From JBOGJG01 sp050747825 (lineage in GTDB: Bacteria > Acidobacteriota > UBA6911 > RPQK01 > JBOGJG01), in NCBI GenBank assembly GCA_050747825.1, contig JBOGJG010000366.1:1-22465 (forward strand): a DNA stretch of 22,465 nucleotides, written 5' to 3'. The translations under genes and the position numbers were made by a program. The notes under the pieces are model-generated. The model was given only the letters and a program-made list of their open reading frames with translations, was not told the DNA's origin and searched no databases. Below are positions 14,918 to 22,465 of this stretch, piece after piece. Position 1 is the stretch's first letter, and each line of letters starts with the position of its first letter.

Positions 14918-15166
14918 ATGGCTCACGAGCAGGGACCCGCAAAGGCTTATCTGGATAAAGCAGGATTGGGGCCTCTTCTGCAGGGAGAAGCGCCCAATCA
15001 ACCGGACTGGCCGGCTGCCCTGAAGGCCCTGAGCGATCTTGATGTTCGTTACGTTGTGGTCCCTGAAGCGAGAACTGAAATTCAGTCAGAATTGGCAAGA
15101 TTGGGGTTGCCCTGTTTCTATCGAGACTCTGATGTCCTGGTTTATACCACCGATGCCGCGGAATAA
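14918..15166 (+). CDS. Short ORF resembling the tail of a lost membrane glycosyltransferase
   Basis: An open frame of 82 codons from ATG 14918 (TTG at 14906 is also possible; a stop lies at 14897). It has no membrane segment or signal. The stretch LKALSDLDVRYVVVPEAR followed by ELARLGLPCFYRDSDVLVY resembles the extracytoplasmic C-terminal end of large GT39-like or YfhO-like membrane glycosyltransferases, where 'L..LGVRYVVV' and 'P.. D..V.VY' recur. Nothing upstream (14700-14917, in which I see no gene) continues the protein. It is therefore more likely a decayed remnant, although a small working gene cannot be excluded. It ends 8 bases before the transporter gene on the same strand. Confidence 0.45.
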   Translation: MAHEQGPAKAYLDKAGLGPLLQGEAPNQPDWPAALKALSDLDVRYVVVPEARTEIQSELARLGLPCFYRDSDVLVYTTDAAE

Positions 15167-15174
15167 GTTCATTC

Positions 15175-16944
15175 ATGACAATTGAAATCTTCCTGGTTCT
15201 GGCTTTGCTGGCGGTGGCTATCTTTCTGTTTGCCATGGAGTGGTTTTCGCTGGACATCACCACTCTGGGGCTTCTTGCCGCGCTGGTCCTGTTTGGAATA
15301 CTGACGCCGGAGGAGGCCTTTTCCGGCTTCTCGAACGAAATCATCATAATCCTGGGGTCGATCTTCATCCTGGCCGGGGCTTTGATGAAAACAGGTGTGA
15401 TGGACTATGCGGGCAGCCTAGTCTACCGCTTCGCCGGAGGAAGCAAGGTCAAGGTTATCTTGACCCTGATGCCGATTACCGCCTTCTTTTCGACTTTTAT
15501 GAACAACACCACGACCACAGCAGTATTCATGCCGGCTATCCTGGGTCTGGCCAAAAAAAGCAAGATAGCGCCCTCTCAGTTGCTGATCCCTCTGGCGTTT
15601 GCCTCCATTCTGGGTGGAACCTGCACGCTGATTGGAACATCCACCAATATGGCGGCCAGCGGTTTTATCGAGGGGGCGGGACTCGAGCCCTTTTCGCTCT
15701 TTGAATTCTTCTGGGTCGGACTGGCCGTTGTGGCGGTCGGAGTCCTTTACATGAGCTTTCTTGGGCACCGGCTTCTTCCCGAAGTGCAGGAAGTGGGCTA
15801 CATGGAGGAATATCAGATCAAAGATTATCTTTCCGAGTTCGTCGTTACTGAAGACTCTCCGCTGGCGGGTAAATCGATCGCCAAAACGCCGCTGACCGGG
15901 CTGGATTTAACCATTCTGGAAATTCATCGCGGAGACCGCACGCTCTATCCCCATCCTTATGTCCAATTGGCCGAAGGGGATCTGTTAGTCGTGAAAGCCA
16001 GCAAAGAGAGTCTGTTGGAAGTCAAAAACATTTCCGGCATTGAAATTCATCCTGAGGTAAAGCTGGGCGATCTGGATTTGGCTTCCGAGACCATCAAGAT
16101 CGTTGAGGCGATCATCATGCCCCAGTCCGCCATGGCGGGACAGACCCTGAAGGAACTGAATTTCAGGCGCCGTTTCGGATTTGCTGTGCTGGCCATTTAC
16201 AGAAAAGGACACGCCCTGGCCACCAAGCTGGGCAGCTTGCGCCTGCGAGTAGGAGACGTTCTCCTGCTGCAGGGAGAAGCGGAGCGTTTTAGCTGGATTG
16301 CCGGTAATCGAGACCTCTGGATTCTGGCGGAAATGGAAACTGTTCGTTTCCGCAAGAGAAGAGGCGCCTACGCGATTGGAATCTTTCTACTGGCCCTCTT
16401 GGCTGCCGGGCTCCAGATCATTCCGCTGGCAATAGCCTTTCTTATAGCGGCTTTAATGGCCATTGCGCTCAAATGCCTCACTATGCAAGAAGCCTACCGC
16501 GTGATCGAGTGGCCGCTGATCATTCTGATTGCGGGCATGACATCATTCGGGATGGCCATGAACAAGACGGGAGCTGCCGATTACCTGGCGGACCTGATCG
16601 TGTATTGGACGGCTCCTTTTGGCGTTTACGTCATCATGGCCGGGTTTGTTATTCTGACCGTGCTGCTGACCCAGCCCATGTCCAACGCAGCAGCCGTGCT
16701 GGTGATCCTGCCGGTCGCTTTGACTACGGCCGGTGCACTCCAGTTGAATCCGCGCAGTTTTGCCGTCCTGATCACCCTGGCTGCTTCACTTTCCTTTATC
16801 ACCCCGTTTGAGCCCGCCTGCCTGATTGTTTACGGCCCGGGAAAATATCGCTTCCGCGACTTCGTGATCTCAGGATTCCCCCTGACTTTGCTCACCATCG
16901 CGCTCCTGTTGATTCTCGTGCCGCTGTTTTGGCCCTTAAAGTAG
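15175..16944 (+). CDS. SLC13/DASS-type anion transporter with two RCK_C domains
   Basis: A 589-aa inner-membrane permease of the SLC13 (divalent anion/sodium symporter, ArsB/NhaD superfamily) type, which carries dicarboxylates, citrate or sulfate. Membrane helices fill about 1-200 and 395-589. The two half-sites typical of the fold are visible: MNNTTTTAVFMP plus GTSTNMA (154-160) in the first half and TQPMSNAAAV in the second. Between them lie two RCK_C (TrkA-C) domains, about 215-295 (SPLAGKSIAKTPLTGLDLT) and 305-385 (SAMAGQTLKELNFRRRFG), which probably sense a ligand. The start has no clear ribosome-binding site. It is followed after 30 bases by doxX. Substrate cannot be assigned from sequence. 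Confidence 0.85.
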   Translation: MTIEIFLVLALLAVAIFLFAMEWFSLDITTLGLLAALVLFGILTPEEAFSGFSNEIIIILGSIFILAGALMKTGVMDYAGSLVYRFAGGSKVKVILTLMPITAFFSTFMNNTTTTAVFMPAILGLAKKSKIAPSQLLIPLAFASILGGTCTLIGTSTNMAASGFIEGAGLEPFSLFEFFWVGLAVVAVGVLYMSFLGHRLLPEVQEVGYMEEYQIKDYLSEFVVTEDSPLAGKSIAKTPLTGLDLTILEIHRGDRTLYPHPYVQLAEGDLLVVKASKESLLEVKNISGIEIHPEVKLGDLDLASETIKIVEAIIMPQSAMAGQTLKELNFRRRFGFAVLAIYRKGHALATKLGSLRLRVGDVLLLQGEAERFSWIAGNRDLWILAEMETVRFRKRRGAYAIGIFLLALLAAGLQIIPLAIAFLIAALMAIALKCLTMQEAYRVIEWPLIILIAGMTSFGMAMNKTGAADYLADLIVYWTAPFGVYVIMAGFVILTVLLTQPMSNAAAVLVILPVALTTAGALQLNPRSFAVLITLAASLSFITPFEPACLIVYGPGKYRFRDFVISGFPLTLLTIALLLILVPLFWPLK

Positions 16945-16974
16945 TGTATTATCAGGACCACAAGGAGGAGATCA

Positions 16975-17361
16975 ATGGATAAATTTTTTGCGCGCTTTGC
17001 CTCGGTGGCCTACACTCTGATGCGCTTTTTCTTTGGCTTCTTATTCGCCTTCCATGGAACTCAGAAGCTCTTCGGCATGTTCGGAGGAAATATGGCCGGA
17101 AGTACTCTCATGTGGGTAGCCGGCATCGTCGAGTTCTTTGGAGGGCTGGCTATCGCCCTTGGATTTCTGACTCCCTACATGGCCTTCCTCGCTGCAGGTC
17201 AGATGGCGGTCGCCTACTTCAGCGCCCACGCTCCACGGGATCCCTGGCCGATTCTCAACGGAGGAGAGCTGGCGCTCCTCTATCTATTTGGTTTTCTCTA
17301 CATTATGACTCATAGCAGCGGCCGCTTAAGCGTCGATGCTCTAATAGGCCGAAAGGTTTAA
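16975..17361 (+). CDS. DoxX family membrane protein
   Basis: A 128-aa integral membrane protein of the DoxX/DoxD family with four predicted helices. Signature parts are LMRFFFGFLFAFHGTQKLFGMFGG and VEFFGGLAIALGFLTPYMAF. Family members are linked to thiosulfate:quinone oxidation in archaea and to redox or stress functions in bacteria, but most are uncharacterised. A very strong ribosome-binding site (AAGGAGG) precedes the ATG, and the stop overlaps the amidohydrolase start by one base (TAATG). It is probably co-transcribed with the following amidohydrolase and ABC genes. Confidence 0.85.
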   Translation: MDKFFARFASVAYTLMRFFFGFLFAFHGTQKLFGMFGGNMAGSTLMWVAGIVEFFGGLAIALGFLTPYMAFLAAGQMAVAYFSAHAPRDPWPILNGGELALLYLFGFLYIMTHSSGRLSVDALIGRKV

Positions 17362-18242
17362 TGATCAACGATTGCCACTGTCACTTTTTCTCGAAGAGAT
17401 TTTTCGAAAAATTGGCCGGCCCGGAGGGCAGTGGACGTCAGATCACGGATCAACTGGCCTGGGATTTCCCTGGAACGCCCGAAGACCTAGCAGACCGATG
17501 GATAGAGGAACTCGACGGTCACCAGGTGGGCAGAGCGGCTCTGATCGCCAGCGTTCCCGGTGATGAGCGCTCTGTGGCTGCCGCTGTGAACAGGTATCCC
17601 CGGCGCTTCGTAGGTTTCTTCATGGTGGATCCCACGGCGCCGCAGGCGCCGCAGCGCGTTGAAGAAGCCCTCAAGGCCCTGGGACTTCGCTGCGTTTGCC
17701 TCTTTCCGGCCATGCAGCGCTTCAGTCTCAATGACGACAGGACGCTTCTCATTTTAGAAGCGGCGGCCTCGAAGCCTGGAGCAGCCGTCTTCGTGCATTG
17801 CGGCGTGTTGTCGGTGGGAGTGCGGAAGAAACTGGGGCTTCCCAGCCGTTTCGACATGCGCTACTCCAATCCGTTGGACTTGCACGCCGTGGCGCTTGCC
17901 TTCCCCCAGCTTCCCATCATCGTCCCTCACTTTGGCGCCGGCTTCTTCCGTGAAGCTCTGATGCTGGCTGATCTCTGCTCAAACGTTTACCTGGATACCT
18001 CCAGCTCCAATTCCTGGGTCAAATACAATCCTGGACTCAGCCTTGAAGCGGTTTTTGACCAGGCGTTGAGAGTCGCCGGACCGGATCGGCTCCTTTTTGG
18101 AACCGATTCATCGTTTTTCCCCCGGGGGTGGCAGCGCCCTCTATTCGAGGAGCAGCAGAAAATACTGGGTCAATTGGGCCTGAGCGATGCCGAGCGCGAG
18201 AAAATATTCAGGATCAATTTCGACGGGCTATTTCCAATATGA
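17361..18242 (+). CDS. Amidohydrolase-superfamily metal-dependent hydrolase
   Basis: A 293-aa cytoplasmic TIM-barrel enzyme of the Amidohydro_2 group (decarboxylase/lactonase-like). Metal ligands expected for the fold are in place: H6-x-H8 at the first strand (NDCHCHF), H146 (VFVHCG), H190 (IVPHFGAGF) and D249 (LLFGTDSSF). The length fits the family (280-330 aa). The ATG overlaps the doxX stop by one base and its TGA overlaps the binding-protein ATG (ATGA), which places it in one operon with a sugar-type ABC importer. A hydrolase or decarboxylase acting on the imported compound is therefore a reasonable inference; the substrate is unknown. Confidence 0.85.
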   Translation: MINDCHCHFFSKRFFEKLAGPEGSGRQITDQLAWDFPGTPEDLADRWIEELDGHQVGRAALIASVPGDERSVAAAVNRYPRRFVGFFMVDPTAPQAPQRVEEALKALGLRCVCLFPAMQRFSLNDDRTLLILEAAASKPGAAVFVHCGVLSVGVRKKLGLPSRFDMRYSNPLDLHAVALAFPQLPIIVPHFGAGFFREALMLADLCSNVYLDTSSSNSWVKYNPGLSLEAVFDQALRVAGPDRLLFGTDSSFFPRGWQRPLFEEQQKILGQLGLSDAEREKIFRINFDGLFPI

Positions 18243-19189
18243 GCAGAATGATTTGGTCCATTGCGCTGGTTGGTCTGTTTCTCCTGGGTTGTTCGACAGA
18301 CCAGGAAGGCGCAGAGTTGCAACTGGCTTTCATTACCAATAATGCTTCTGATTTCTGGACCATCGCCCGCCGCGGCTGTGAGCAGGCGGACCAGGAATTG
18401 GCGGACGTCCAAGTGGAATTCAGAATACCTGCCGGCGGGACGGCCGCCGAACAGAAGGGGATTATTGATGACTTGCTGGTCAGAGGAGTCAATGGGATCG
18501 CCATCAGTCCGGTCGATCCGGCCAATCAGACCCAGATGATCAATGAGTCGGCTCAACAGGCGTTGGTCATCACTCACGATAGTGATGCTCCTCAGAGCGA
18601 ACGAGCCTGTTACGTCGGCACCGACAATCGCGCCGCCGGAAGGCAGGCTGGTGCGCTCATCAAAGAGGCACTGCCCGAAGGAGGAAGGATCATGTTGTTC
18701 GTGGGCATGATTGACGCCCAGAACGCCCAAGAGCGCTACCAGGGAATACAGGAAGCACTCCAGGGGACTAATGTCGAGATCATCGACATACGAAGCGACG
18801 ATACCGACCGCGTGCGTGCCAAGTCGAATGTTCTCGACGCCCTGGTCAAGTATCCTGACATCGATGGTCTGGTCGGACTCTGGAGCTATAACGGGCCAGC
18901 CATTCTGAACGCTGTCGAAGACGCCGAAAAGGTGGGCCAGGTCAAGATCGTCTGCTTCGACGAAGAGGACGAGACGCTGGCCGGCATATGCGAAGGCAAA
19001 ATCTACGGGACCATTGTGCAGCAGCCCTATGAGTTCGGATACCAGGCGATCCGGATCATGGCAGCGATTCTGAAAGGCGATCATTCGGTTATCCCGAATG
19101 ACGAGCAGATCTTTATTCCCACCCTGATCATCAATCGCGACAATGTCGCAGAGTTTACCGCCAAGATCAATCAGATTCGGGGACGTTAG
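18239..19189 (+). CDS. Lipoprotein sugar-type ABC substrate-binding protein
   Basis: A 316-aa periplasmic binding protein of the ribose/galactose class (Peripla_BP_4), exported as a lipoprotein: MSRMIWSIALVGLFLLGCS has the lipobox L-L-G-C18. The mature part starts with LQLAFITNNASDFWTIARRG and contains DLLVRGVNGIAISPVDP, ACYVGTDNRAAGRQAG and VGLWSYNGPAIL, as in RbsB-like proteins. The frame is open upstream to 18128, inside the amidohydrolase gene. The ATG at 18239 is preferred because it gives a proper lipoprotein signal and an ATGA overlap with the amidohydrolase stop. It captures the substrate for the ATPase and permease that follow. The substrate is not identified. Confidence 0.9.
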   Translation: MSRMIWSIALVGLFLLGCSTDQEGAELQLAFITNNASDFWTIARRGCEQADQELADVQVEFRIPAGGTAAEQKGIIDDLLVRGVNGIAISPVDPANQTQMINESAQQALVITHDSDAPQSERACYVGTDNRAAGRQAGALIKEALPEGGRIMLFVGMIDAQNAQERYQGIQEALQGTNVEIIDIRSDDTDRVRAKSNVLDALVKYPDIDGLVGLWSYNGPAILNAVEDAEKVGQVKIVCFDEEDETLAGICEGKIYGTIVQQPYEFGYQAIRIMAAILKGDHSVIPNDEQIFIPTLIINRDNVAEFTAKINQIRGR

Positions 19190-19191
19190 CG

Positions 19192-20694
19192 ATGCTGTCG
19201 CCAGTGCTCAAAATGGCTGGCATTACCAAGCGCTTCCCCGGGGTACTCGCCCTCGATTCAGTCGATCTTGAAATCTATCCGGCTGAAATACTTGCCCTCA
19301 TCGGGGAAAACGGGGCTGGGAAGTCAACGCTCATGAAGGTGCTGGGCGGGATCTACACCCCTGAAGCCGGAGTCATTTACATGGATGACCGAACTGTCGC
19401 AATCCGATCGGTTTCGGACGCCATCAACTTCGGCATAGGACTCGTTCACCAGGAGCTGAACGTTCTTGAAAACATCGACATAGCCGGCAATATCTTCCTG
19501 GGTCGGGAGCCAGTTTGGGGGGGACCACTGAAGCTGATCGACCGGCCCAGGATTTTCAAGCAGACTCGAGAATACCTGGGCCTTCTGGGCATGGACCTGT
19601 CTCCAGACACGCTGCTTCGAGAATTGTCCATTGCTCAGCAGCAAATGGTTGAAATCGCCAGAGCACTTTCTCTCAATGCTCGAATTCTCATTATGGATGA
19701 GCCGACGTCCAGCTTGACAGTTTCTGAATCCGAGCGTCTTTTCCAGGTGGCGCGGGACCTCAAAGCGCGGGGTGTAAGCATCGTCTACATCTCTCATCGT
19801 TTGAGCGAAATCGAAAATTTTGCCGACCGCGTGGTTGTCTTGCGCGACGGCGTAAACGCCGGCTCTCTGGCCGGAGCCGAAATCTCCCACGACCGCATGG
19901 TGCGGCTGATGGTGGGGCGCGACCTGGATCACTTCTATACTCAGCAGGGCATCAAATCGAGGGGCAGCCGCCTTGAAGTGAGAGGTTTGTGTACCCGCAG
20001 GTATCGACAGCAGGCAGTTTCATTCAGCATCGGGCAAGGGGAAATCCTCGGCTTTGCCGGGCTTATTGGCGCCGGCAGGTCGGAGGTCGCGGAAGCCATT
20101 TTCGGTGTCCAGGCGCCGGTGGAAGGACAGATCCGGCTGGACGGGACGCCTGTTCAGATCCGTTCTCCCAAACATGCCATCCGAGAGGGGATCTATCTTA
20201 TCCCGGAAGACCGCCGCATTGCGGGCCTGATCACCGAAATGAGCGTCCGCGAGAATGTGACGCTTCCCGATCTCACTCGCTATGCCTCGGCGGGCTGGAT
20301 CAGACGGCAAGATGAGCGGGACGCCGCCTCCAGGCAATGCGCCTCCCTCAATGTGAAGGTGTCCTCGCTGGAGCAGAAGGTGGCCCACCTCAGCGGTGGA
20401 AATCAGCAGAAGGTGGTGCTGGCCAAGTGGTTGTCTCTTGGACCGCGCTGTCTGATTTTCGACGAGCCCACACGGGGCATCGATGTGGCTGCCAAAGCGG
20501 AAATCTATAAACTGATGCGGGATTTGGCCGAGTCGGGCGTCGCCATTCTCATGATCAGCAGTGATATGGAAGAAGTGCTTGCCGTGAGCGACCGGATCGC
20601 CGTAATGCACGAAGGAAGAATTGGGGGAGTACTCGAGCCTTCCGAATTTAGTGAGGAGAATGTGATGAGGCTGGCGGTGGGGGAGCGGCAATGA
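19192..20694 (+). CDS. Sugar ABC transporter ATPase, RbsA-like double cassette
   Basis: A 500-aa cytoplasmic ATPase with two ABC cassettes, the normal size for RbsA/MglA/XylG types. The first has Walker A G-E-N-G-A-G-K-S-T (38-46), a signature LSIAQQQMVEIARAL, Walker B ILIMDEPTSSLT and an H-loop (YISHRLSE). The second has the degenerate Walker A GLIGAGRSE, signature LSGGNQQKVVLAKWL and Walker B LIFDEPTRGID. This pairing of one active and one degenerate site is usual for the family. It starts two bases after the binding-protein stop, with no strong ribosome-binding site, so translation is probably coupled. Drives import of the compound bound by the lipoprotein. Confidence 0.93.
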   Translation: MLSPVLKMAGITKRFPGVLALDSVDLEIYPAEILALIGENGAGKSTLMKVLGGIYTPEAGVIYMDDRTVAIRSVSDAINFGIGLVHQELNVLENIDIAGNIFLGREPVWGGPLKLIDRPRIFKQTREYLGLLGMDLSPDTLLRELSIAQQQMVEIARALSLNARILIMDEPTSSLTVSESERLFQVARDLKARGVSIVYISHRLSEIENFADRVVVLRDGVNAGSLAGAEISHDRMVRLMVGRDLDHFYTQQGIKSRGSRLEVRGLCTRRYRQQAVSFSIGQGEILGFAGLIGAGRSEVAEAIFGVQAPVEGQIRLDGTPVQIRSPKHAIREGIYLIPEDRRIAGLITEMSVRENVTLPDLTRYASAGWIRRQDERDAASRQCASLNVKVSSLEQKVAHLSGGNQQKVVLAKWLSLGPRCLIFDEPTRGIDVAAKAEIYKLMRDLAESGVAILMISSDMEEVLAVSDRIAVMHEGRIGGVLEPSEFSEENVMRLAVGERQ

Positions 20695-20698
20695 AGCC

Positions 20699-21637
20699 AT
20701 GAAAAAAGAACTCGGTATCCTCATCCTGCTCATCGCCATGTGCGTGATCGTCACTGCCATTAATCCGCGCTTCCTGACGCCCGCCAACCTGCAGAACATG
20801 GCCCGGCTGATCGGGATGTACGGGATCTTCAGCATCGGCTTGGGTATCGTAATTATCGCGGGAGGTATTGACCTCTCTGTAGGTTCAATTCTAGCTCTCC
20901 TGGGTGTCCTCCTGGCTATTTCCCTGACTGAATGGGCGTGGATTTGGCCGCTGGCAGTGACCTCAATGCTGGGTCTGGCCATGGCCCTGGGATGGTTTCA
21001 CGGCTGGCTGGTGACGCGGGTTGGCATTCAGCCGTTCATCGTAACTCTCTGCGGTCTGCTTTTTTATCGCGGCATAGCCCGCTTTATCGCCGCCGACGAG
21101 ACCAAGGGATTCGGAAGCGCCGCCGGCTTTGAGTCTCTTCAGCAACTTGCCACGGGCAGCCTTCTCGGAATCCCCATGCCCTTTATCATCTTGATTGGAG
21201 TCAGCGCCCTTATGTGGGTCGTTCTACATCGCTCGATTTACGGCCGTTATCTGTTTGCGGTAGGCCGCAATCAGGAGGCGGCCCGGTATTCCGGAGTCAA
21301 TGTCGGAAGAGTCATCGTCACATCCTATGCCATATCGGGCGTCCTGGCCGGAGTGGCTGCAGTCCTGATCGCCTTTTACACGAACTCGATTTCGCCTTCA
21401 TCGCACGGCAGTTTTTACGAGTTGTACGGAATCGCGGCAGCCGTATTGGGGGGGTGCAGCCTGCGGGGCGGGGAAGGCTCCATCATTGGAATATTGATCG
21501 GCGCCACTCTATTGCAGGTACTTCAAAACCTGGTCAATCTCCTGGGTATCCCCAGTTCTTTAAATTTCGCCGTCATGGGCGCCGTCATCTTGATCGGCGT
21601 GATAATGGACCAGGTGTTCCAAAAAAGCAGGCTGTAG
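20699..21637 (+). CDS. Sugar ABC transporter permease, RbsC-like
   Basis: A 312-aa inner-membrane permease of the ribose/xylose/galactose branch (BPD_transp_2), with about nine or ten helices. The family motif IAGGIDLSVGS is near residue 55 and the region AVLGGCSLRGGEGSIIG near 250. It follows the ATPase after four bases and completes the importer as a homodimer. The stop codon and the last four residues (K-S-R-L) are encoded by the left end of a CTGTAG-rich inverted repeat that is also found at 13721-13787, so the natural C-terminus may have been trimmed or replaced by this element. The protein is otherwise full length. Confidence 0.92.
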   Translation: MKKELGILILLIAMCVIVTAINPRFLTPANLQNMARLIGMYGIFSIGLGIVIIAGGIDLSVGSILALLGVLLAISLTEWAWIWPLAVTSMLGLAMALGWFHGWLVTRVGIQPFIVTLCGLLFYRGIARFIAADETKGFGSAAGFESLQQLATGSLLGIPMPFIILIGVSALMWVVLHRSIYGRYLFAVGRNQEAARYSGVNVGRVIVTSYAISGVLAGVAAVLIAFYTNSISPSSHGSFYELYGIAAAVLGGCSLRGGEGSIIGILIGATLLQVLQNLVNLLGIPSSLNFAVMGAVILIGVIMDQVFQKSRL

Positions 21638-21693
21638 ACTGTAGGCCGTAGGAAAAGCATTTGTTTTAGCCTACAGCCTACCGTCTACAGCCT
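21629..21693 (+). repeat. CTGTAG-rich inverted repeat, copy 2, overlapping the permease stop
   Basis: The left arm 21629-21652 (with the short tandem units ctgtaga, ctgtagg, ccgtagg) pairs with the right arm 21668-21693 over about 24 bases with two mismatches that can form G-U pairs, enclosing an AT-rich loop. The sequences caggctgtagactgtagg (21628-21645) and agcctacagcct (21668-21679) also occur at 13725-13742 and 13771-13782. The arms suggest a stable hairpin able to end the ABC transcript. It could be a terminator unit or a small non-autonomous mobile element. Confidence 0.7.
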
Positions 21694-21704
21694 CAAGCCT
21701 CATG

Positions 21705-21713
21705 TGTTATCAT
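21705..21713 (+). promoter_or_regulatory. Weak candidate extended -10 of the coiled-coil gene
   Basis: TGtTATCAT fits an extended -10 (TGnTATAAT) 16 bases before the ATG at 21730, so any transcript would have a leader of about ten bases. No good -35 is seen; position -35 lies in the repeat's right arm. Consensus match only. Confidence 0.3.
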
Positions 21714-21729
21714 TCCCGCAAATCAAGAG

Positions 21730-22410
21730 ATGCCAAGGATTTCTTTAGTTCTGACTATCAGCCTGCTGCAGTTTGGGTGCGCGGACCGCGAATCGTCGGA
21801 AGCTGACTCGGCCCGTGTCGCTCAGATTGAGAAGCAGTTGGAGGAGATCAGGCCGATTCTGGACCAGATCCAGAAACTGGAAGCGGCCCTTCCACGGCTG
21901 CAGGAGGCGGCGAACCAGTTTCAGCAGCCTGACGAGCAGACTACGGAATTACGGAGCCGCCAGGACGCGATCGAGCAGAGACTCGGTGAGCTAAATGCCA
22001 CCGTAGAGCAGCTCCAACCGGTCTTAAATCGCCTCTCAGAATTGAATGCGAATCTTTCCGGCTTTCGGTCGGAGCTGGCCCTGCATGAGGAGCGAATCGA
22101 AGATCTGCAGGCCTCCCTCACTCAAGGCCAGAGCAGTACGGCCAATCTGGAGGCCCGGCTGGCCGATCTGGAAAGATTGCAGCAGCAACACCAGAGGATC
22201 GCCCGCGAATTGGAGAGTGCACTTAACGAAAGCAGATCTCGATCGCTGCAGAACCAGGACCAGGTTGCCAACGAACTGCTGAAGAGGATCGGCACGCTGG
22301 AGCAGAAGCTCATGGCGCGTATTCTGAGCCTGGAAGTCGTGGTCAAGGAAGTTGAAAGCAGGGTCAATTCAGTCGAACATGACATCCGTCAACTGGAGAG
22401 CCGTCAGTAG
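21730..22410 (+). CDS. Putative coiled-coil lipoprotein of unknown function
   Basis: A 226-aa protein with a short hydrophobic N-terminus ending L-L-Q-F-G-C17, a plausible but non-canonical lipobox (Q at -3, F at -2). The rest is an almost unbroken coiled coil from about residue 26 to the end, rich in Leu, Glu, Gln and Arg, with heptads such as IEKQLEEIRPILDQIQKLE and LEARLADLERLQQQHQRI and few Gly or Pro. No enzymatic domain, membrane helix or YbgF-type TPR tail is seen. The ATG is directly preceded by AAGAG, too close for a normal ribosome-binding site. It stands alone after the repeat at 21629-21693. An envelope-spanning or scaffold role is likely but unassigned. Confidence 0.7.
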   Translation: MPRISLVLTISLLQFGCADRESSEADSARVAQIEKQLEEIRPILDQIQKLEAALPRLQEAANQFQQPDEQTTELRSRQDAIEQRLGELNATVEQLQPVLNRLSELNANLSGFRSELALHEERIEDLQASLTQGQSSTANLEARLADLERLQQQHQRIARELESALNESRSRSLQNQDQVANELLKRIGTLEQKLMARILSLEVVVKEVESRVNSVEHDIRQLESRQ

Positions 22411-22465
22411 TAGGGGGGTCAGGTCCTGCGTTTTGCGTTTTTGTGCCTTTCAGGCCGTTCAATTT
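22411..22465. other. Non-coding right edge with a G-run/T-rich sequence
   Basis: The 55 bases after the coiled-coil gene contain taggggggtcaggtcctgcg and then gttttgcgttttt. I recall similar 'ggggtcaggtc' sequences next to REP-associated (RAYT/Y1) transposase units in other genomes, but the window ends before anything coding appears. Only this weak resemblance supports it. Confidence 0.25.

Noticed and set aside
18128..18238. Upstream extension of the binding protein
   Set aside because: It lies inside the amidohydrolase gene in another frame and would destroy the lipoprotein signal; the ATG at 18239 is a better start.
18170..19084. 304-codon open frame antisense to the sugar-binding protein
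   Set aside because: It runs opposite a complete lipoprotein binding-protein gene and has no independent evidence.
20020..20982. 320-codon open frame antisense to the ABC ATPase and permease
   Set aside because: It spans two real genes, has His/Pro/Arg-rich shadow composition and no motif.

Overview
The window carries chromosomal genes of a Gram-negative, respiring bacterium. Two lipoproteins, Tat and Sec signals, c-type haem motifs and a PQQ pathway all fit this. The DUF1501 / DUF1549-DUF1553 / WD40-cytochrome / PPC cassette and the small Cys-rich secreted protein are typical of Acidobacteriota, with Planctomycetota or Verrucomicrobiota less likely. This taxonomic call is an inference from gene families, not from a marker gene. 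Coding density is high: no stretch longer than about 220 bases lacks a gene.

Left part, minus strand (89-4627): a pyrroloquinoline quinone (PQQ) operon in the order pqqA-pqqE-pqqB-pqqC. pqqA is a 33-codon gene. A strong hairpin with a T tract lies between pqqA and pqqE, and an extended -10 promoter with an overlapping palindrome lies upstream of pqqA. No pqqD is visible, and PqqC has Ile where the characterised enzyme has a catalytic His. Upstream are a PLP-dependent threonine/serine dehydratase and a membrane-anchored TlpA-type thioredoxin, overlapping by one base. Divergent from these is a geranylgeranyl-reductase-family flavoprotein (4729-5955, plus strand).

Middle part, minus strand (6058-14699): a tightly packed five-gene cassette with four envelope-directed large proteins. 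In transcription order they are a Tat-exported DUF1501 protein, a DUF1549/DUF1553 protein with haem-like motifs and a Big2-like domain, a c-type cytochrome domain fused to a seven-repeat WD40 propeller, a PPC-domain protein, and a small three-cysteine secreted protein. A separate gene with a CxxCH site lies upstream, separated by a terminator-like repeat. The function of this kind of cassette is unknown, and it is the best candidate here for an undescribed system.

Right part, plus strand (14918-22410): a short ORF resembling the tail of a lost membrane glycosyltransferase, an SLC13-type transporter with two RCK_C domains, a DoxX membrane protein, an amidohydrolase, and a complete ribose-type ABC importer (lipoprotein binding protein, double ATPase, permease) translationally coupled to the amidohydrolase. 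A coiled-coil putative lipoprotein follows. Two copies of a CTGTAG-rich inverted repeat occur, one after the CxxCH gene and one overlapping the end of the permease gene. The window edges carry a GC-rich hairpin (left) and a G-run/T-rich sequence of unknown origin (right).
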